Part shown: positions 60,488 through 64,000 of the stretch, one piece after another | Layout of the letters: the number at the start of each line of letters is the position of its first letter | How positions within the stretch are numbered: position 1 is the first letter of the stretch | NCBI GenBank assembly: GCA_964451415.1 | Contig: CAYVHU010000010.1 | Span: 30,760-94,759 of the forward strand | Direction: 5' to 3' | Source: CAYVHU01 sp964451415 | GTDB lineage: Bacteria > Pseudomonadota > Alphaproteobacteria > Rhodospirillales > Magnetovibrionaceae | DNA: 64,000 bases | Made by a program: the position numbers and the translations under genes | Notes under the pieces: generated by a model | What the model was told of the DNA's origin: nothing | The model's database searches: none | What the model saw: the letters and a program-made list of their open reading frames with translations, nothing else

Positions 60488-61578
60488 ATGACACCTTTTA
60501 TACCGGTGATACAGCCGCTCTCAAGGCGTCTTCACCCGGCACCGGAAGATTTCCCCGAAATAACCCGCATCCCCGCGCTCAATACATGGCGCAAAACACG
60601 CTCCAGATTTAAAGTCTGGGCGACCGTCAGTTTGGTGGCCTTTCATCTTATCGCCGTGCCGCTCACATTCGATTTCACACAAAGCGGCATTCACCTGCAC
60701 CAAAACACGGCCCTTGCTGAAGATGGCGGTGACGGCGGTGACGGCGGCGGCGGCGGCGGTGGTGGTGGTGGCGGCGATGGCGGTGGCGGTGGCGATGGCG
60801 GCGGCGATGGCGGTGGCGATGGCGGCGGCGGTGGCGATGGCGGCGGCGATGGCGGTGGCGATGGCGGCGGCGGTGGCGATGNNNNNNNNNNNNNNNNNNN
60901 NNNNNNNNNNNNNNNNNNNNNNNNNNNNNNNNNNNNNNNNNNNNNNNNNNNNNNNNNNNNNNNNNNNNNNNNNNNNNNNNNGATGGCGGCGGCGGTGGCG
61001 ATGGCGGCGGCGATGGCGGTGGCGATGGCGGCGGCGATGGCGGCGGCGGTGGCGATGGCGGCGGCGGCGGCGGTGGCGATGGCGGCGGCGATGGCGGTGG
61101 CGATGGCGGCGGCGGTGGCGGCGGCAGCGATGGCGGCAGCGATGGCGGCAGCGATGGCGGCGACCACGGCGGCGGCACCATGGGCGACAGCGGCAGCGCG
61201 AATGGCGACAACAGTTCCATGGACAATGGCGCGACGGATGACGCTATGGATACCCCGGATGACGCAGGATCCGGTGCAGGTGCAGGCGGCGCAGCCGGTG
61301 GCGGCGCAGCCAGTGGCGGTACAGCCAGTGGCGGCGCGAGCGTCGGTGGCAGTGCGAGTGTCGGTGCCCCGGCAGCGGCAACAATGACAGCACCAGCTGC
61401 AACGGCAGCACCGGCGGCGGCACCAGCACCGGCGGCGGCACCAGCTGCGGCGGCGGCACCAGCTGCGGCAGCAGCAGCGGCGACAAGCGGCGTCGCCGCC
61501 GCGGTCGGAAATCAGGCGGGCGCAAACTTATCGCCCAACGCAGAAGCCGCAGCCATCGCATCGGGTTTCGCGCCATAA
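60488..61578 (+). CDS. Gly/Asp-repeat secreted protein (interrupted by gap)
   Basis: Begins at ATG 60488 with GAAGGAGA at 8 bases. The N-terminus has a hydrophobic segment (VWATVSLVAFHLIAVPLTFD) followed by NTALAEDGG, which looks like a signal or anchor. A long tract of Gly and Asp (GGDGGGDGGG pattern) runs into the N gap and out again to about 61160, then a Gly/Ser/Ala/Thr/Pro tail (AGGAAGGGAASGGTASGG and Ala-Pro repeats) ends in ASGFAP at 61578. Both halves share composition but the given gap length shifts the frame; a true length of 2 modulo 3 restores it. No known enzymatic domain. The Asp/Gly pattern could bind calcium. Confidence 0.75.
60882..60981. other. Assembly gap (100 N)
   Basis: Exactly 100 N inside the Gly/Asp repeat, a conventional filler for a gap of unknown size. 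It lies in the (GGCGAT)-rich tract, where short reads cannot be placed. Confidence 0.98.
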
Positions 61579-61606
61579 GAGCCTTGAGGGAAAAAGGCCA
61601 ACCGGA

Positions 61607-61640
61607 AGAGAGCGTCCCGTGGGACGCTCTCTTTCTTTTG
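61607..61640 (+). terminator. Rho-independent terminator after the Gly/Asp gene
   Basis: Stem AGAGAGCGTCCC (61607-61618) and GGGACGCTCTCT (61621-61632) followed by TTTCTTTT. Flanking ACCGGAAG (61601-61608) and CTTCCGGT (61643-61650) also pair. Confidence 0.92.
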
Positions 61641-61681
61641 TACTTCCGGTTTTATGTCGCTCGTGCGAAAACCTGAAAAAG

Positions 61682-62070
<389 letters not shown>

Positions 62071-62119
62071 ATGCACAAACTAGTTCGGTGTGCAAAAAAA
62101 TCAAGCGTACGCAGCCGTT

Positions 62120-62788
62120 TTATTTGGACGCCATTTCCACCAACCGCGAAAGGATACCCGCCGTCTCGCTCCCCGCGACACCATCCACGCACCGGGGATG
62201 GAAATGGCGCTGAAAAGCGGCGATCGCAGCGGGAACATCCGCCACCTCGTATCCATAGGCGCTCAACATGGCGCACATCTGCACCTCGGTAACGTTGATG
62301 CGCCGTACCTCGGTGGGCCATAACCCCACACCCATTTGCGCCAAGGCGCACCAATCGAACAATTCGCCAGGATCCTGCTTGCGCCGCGGTGAAACGTCAC
62401 CATGGCCGACCACGTTGCGCGGGGCGATGGGATGACGACGCAAAATCGCCCCCGCCAAAGCACCCAGCGCTTCCATCTGCGCATCGGGGAAAACACGGTA
62501 TCCTAATTCATGGCCGGGATTGACCAGTTCGATACCGATGGAACGCCCATTGACGTCCAGTGCTCCGCGCCACCACGCCAAACCCGCGTGCCAGGCGCGT
62601 TTATCCTCATCCACCAAACGATGCACGGAACCATCTTCTTCAATCAGATAATGGGCGCTGACCTGAGAGCCCGAATCGCACAGGTGCTGCAATGCCGCTT
62701 GCGCCGTTTCCATGCCGGTATAGTGCAAGACCAGCATGTCGATGAGGACGCCGGGCGGACGGTCATTGAAGTTGGGCGATACACTCAC
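62120..62788 (-). CDS. N-acetylmuramoyl-L-alanine amidase (AmiD/AmpD type)
   Basis: Zinc amidase_2 enzyme that cuts between N-acetylmuramic acid and the peptide. Metal and catalytic residues: His22 in VLHYTGM, RAWHAGLAWW, IGIELVNPGHE and GHGDVSPRRKQDPGELFDW. A C-terminal peptidoglycan-binding-like region (AFQRHFHPRCVDGVAGSETA) follows. 222 residues. No signal peptide, so recycling in the cytoplasm is likely. Start overlaps the end of the DjlA-like gene by 4 bases (ATGA). Confidence 0.93.
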   Translation of the reverse strand: MSVSPNFNDRPPGVLIDMLVLHYTGMETAQAALQHLCDSGSQVSAHYLIEEDGSVHRLVDEDKRAWHAGLAWWRGALDVNGRSIGIELVNPGHELGYRVFPDAQMEALGALAGAILRRHPIAPRNVVGHGDVSPRRKQDPGELFDWCALAQMGVGLWPTEVRRINVTEVQMCAMLSAYGYEVADVPAAIAAFQRHFHPRCVDGVAGSETAGILSRLVEMASK

Positions 62789-63552
62789 GTAAGACCGCGC
62801 TCCTTTTTGATCGCATCATAGGCCGTATTGATCACCGCCATCTTTTCATTGGCAAGGTCGATGAATTCCTGCGGCAAGCCCTGGGCCATCAATTTGTCGG
62901 GGTGGTTGACGTGAATCAGCTTCCGATAGGCCGCCTTGATGTCCACATCCGAGGCGTCGCGCGCCATCCCCAGGACTTCGTACGGGTTTCCCGCACCGCC
63001 AGCCACGCCATGGGTTGCGGTCATACGTTCAAAATCGCTGCGGGCAAAACCGAAAATCTGCGCCACGTTCCACAGGTATTCCAATTCCGCCGGATGCACT
63101 TCGCCGTCGGCCTTGGCGATATGAAACAATCCGCCCAGCAATTCTTCCAACACGTTTGGTTCATGGGGAAACAAATTGGCCACTTGTTGCGCATACATTT
63201 CGTATCCGGCCGTCGAGACCTTGGCGCGGTCAAAAATCTTGGCAACCTGAGCCGCTTCGCTTGGCGGAATACGGAACAGTTCCTTGAACGCGTTGACTTC
63301 GTTGCGCGTGACACGCCCGTCCGCCTTGGCCATTTTAGCGCTGAGCGCAATCACCGCAAGCGTAAACGCGACTTGACGTTCCTCCGCACGCACGGAGCCT
63401 TCCACCCTGGGGCCGCCACCGAAGCCCTGCGCGCGTTCGCCGCCTTTCATCTTGTCCATCGCGTGACCCGCAAAGGCGCCAAAAAGAGCCCCCAAAGGGC
63501 CTCCCACCGCAAACCCGGCGACACCGCCGATAACTTTTCCCCAAATGCTCAT
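62785..63552 (-). CDS. DjlA-like protein (TerB plus DnaJ domain)
   Basis: 255 residues. An N-terminal Gly-rich hydrophobic stretch (VIGGVAGFAVGGPLGALFGA) may insert in the membrane. The TerB-like helical domain covers about residues 60-180, and a C-terminal J domain has the HPD motif (AYRKLIHVNHPDKLMAQGLP). DjlA proteins stimulate DnaK at the inner membrane. ATG 63552. Coupled with the amidase downstream. Confidence 0.9.
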   Translation of the reverse strand: MSIWGKVIGGVAGFAVGGPLGALFGAFAGHAMDKMKGGERAQGFGGGPRVEGSVRAEERQVAFTLAVIALSAKMAKADGRVTRNEVNAFKELFRIPPSEAAQVAKIFDRAKVSTAGYEMYAQQVANLFPHEPNVLEELLGGLFHIAKADGEVHPAELEYLWNVAQIFGFARSDFERMTATHGVAGGAGNPYEVLGMARDASDVDIKAAYRKLIHVNHPDKLMAQGLPQEFIDLANEKMAVINTAYDAIKKERGLT

Positions 63553-63630
63553 GTACTATCCATAAAACGTTGATTCGCATGCACTCATGAAAAATTGATT
63601 TTGCCAAAATATCAAAAACAAGTCGAACGA

Positions 63631-63960
63631 TATTAGGGTCCAAACGAAAGCGCGTCATTTTAATGGGTCTGGGCCTGGCTCTAACCAGCGGTTTGACGCG
63701 CGATCAAATTGCTGAAGACCTTGGCGTTGGCCCGACTTCGCAAAGAGAACCGGAGCTTGCGTGAGGAGCGCGGTATCCTAAAAAAAGCCACAGCCTTCTT
63801 CGCGAGCCAAAAATGATGAGACATAAATTCATCAACGTGGAGAAGGCGGGCAATAACACCGCCCGATTATGTGCCTTATTCAAGGTCTCCCGGGCTGGGT
63901 TTTACGCTTGGAAAAGGACTTGGCGCTGCGGGCTTTGAGGATGGCGATGGTAATACCCCC
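63631..63960 (+). mobile_element. Decayed IS3-family element
   Basis: The left end TATTAGGGTCCAAAC resembles the solo repeat at 53774. It is followed by an orfA fragment, ALTSGLTRDQIAEDLGVG, then in another frame LRKENRSLREERGILKKATA FFASQK, with the part between deleted. An orfB start follows (MRHKFINVEKAGNNTARLCA, SRAGFYAWKR) but stops after about 39 codons. The transposase cannot be functional. After it, CCCCC/GGGGG bases near 63956-63972 may be the end of another element. Confidence 0.85.
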
Positions 63961-64000
63961 GTTTTTAGGGGGCCATATAAGTAGAATCCATTAAGCGGCC

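Noticed and set aside
60675..61226. Pro-, Ala- or His/Arg-rich frames in the Gly/Asp tract
   Set aside because: These are alternative-frame readings of the GGC/GAT repeat and pass through the N gap.

Overview
The window looks like a chromosomal segment of a polarly flagellated alphaproteobacterium, most like the Rhodospirillales and relatives. The evidence is the gene set and order: fliK-flgD-flgE-sciP-fliF-fliG-fliH-fliN-motA-flbD-flhA-flhG follows the Caulobacter-type flagellar locus, and ctrA, chpT, sciP, flbD and flbT are alphaproteobacterial regulators. A run of 100 N at 60882-60981 shows that this is a scaffold, not finished sequence.

Layout. (1) 1-19532 is a flagellin and glycosylation island. 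A minus-strand operon holds a Maf/DUF115 flagellin glycosyltransferase, a Gfo/Idh/MocA oxidoreductase, a DegT aminotransferase, an NAD-dependent epimerase and a HisH amidotransferase cut by the window edge. Next come two tandem flagellins with almost identical ends and different cores, then flbT, a NeuB-type nonulosonate synthase and an AsnB-type amidotransferase. Four large TPR proteins with glycosyltransferase-like C-termini follow (three GT9-like, one OGT/GT41-like). (2) 19662-36517 is a flagellar superoperon. It opens with a clear sigma-54 promoter before fliK, runs through hook, MS-ring, C-ring, stator, FlbD and export genes to flhG, and ends with a second FliK-like protein and a small QueF-like protein. 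(3) 36519-38454 is an arsenic operon: an ArsR-ArsC fusion followed by Acr3. (4) 38525-47176 holds fliJ and fliI, divergent ctrA, a cheB/cheY/cheA group with an unusual hybrid CheA, and chpT. (5) 47390-50338 is serA-serC with a structured serC leader RNA. (6) 50420-57821 has an unrecognised protein with weak polymorphic-toxin-44-like features, a dCache chemoreceptor, a SLC13-type permease and a large PfkB-kinase fusion. (7) 57936-61578 is an ECF sigma / anti-sigma / lipoprotein operon facing a Gly/Asp repeat protein interrupted by the assembly gap. (8) 61682-64000 has RNase P RNA, an amidase, a DjlA-like protein and a decayed IS3-family element.

How the genes fit together: CtrA (with ChpT upstream in its phosphorelay and SciP as its antagonist) and FlbD/sigma-54 are all encoded among the flagellar genes they are expected to time. 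FlbT lies beside the flagellins, whose mRNA it is expected to control, and the sugar-synthesis and transferase genes flank the flagellins they probably decorate. The best candidates for something undescribed are the flagellin island with its TPR-glycosyltransferases, the ECF operon in which the anti-sigma factor and a lipoprotein share a periplasmic domain, the triplicated linker motif in CheA, and the PfkB fusion protein.
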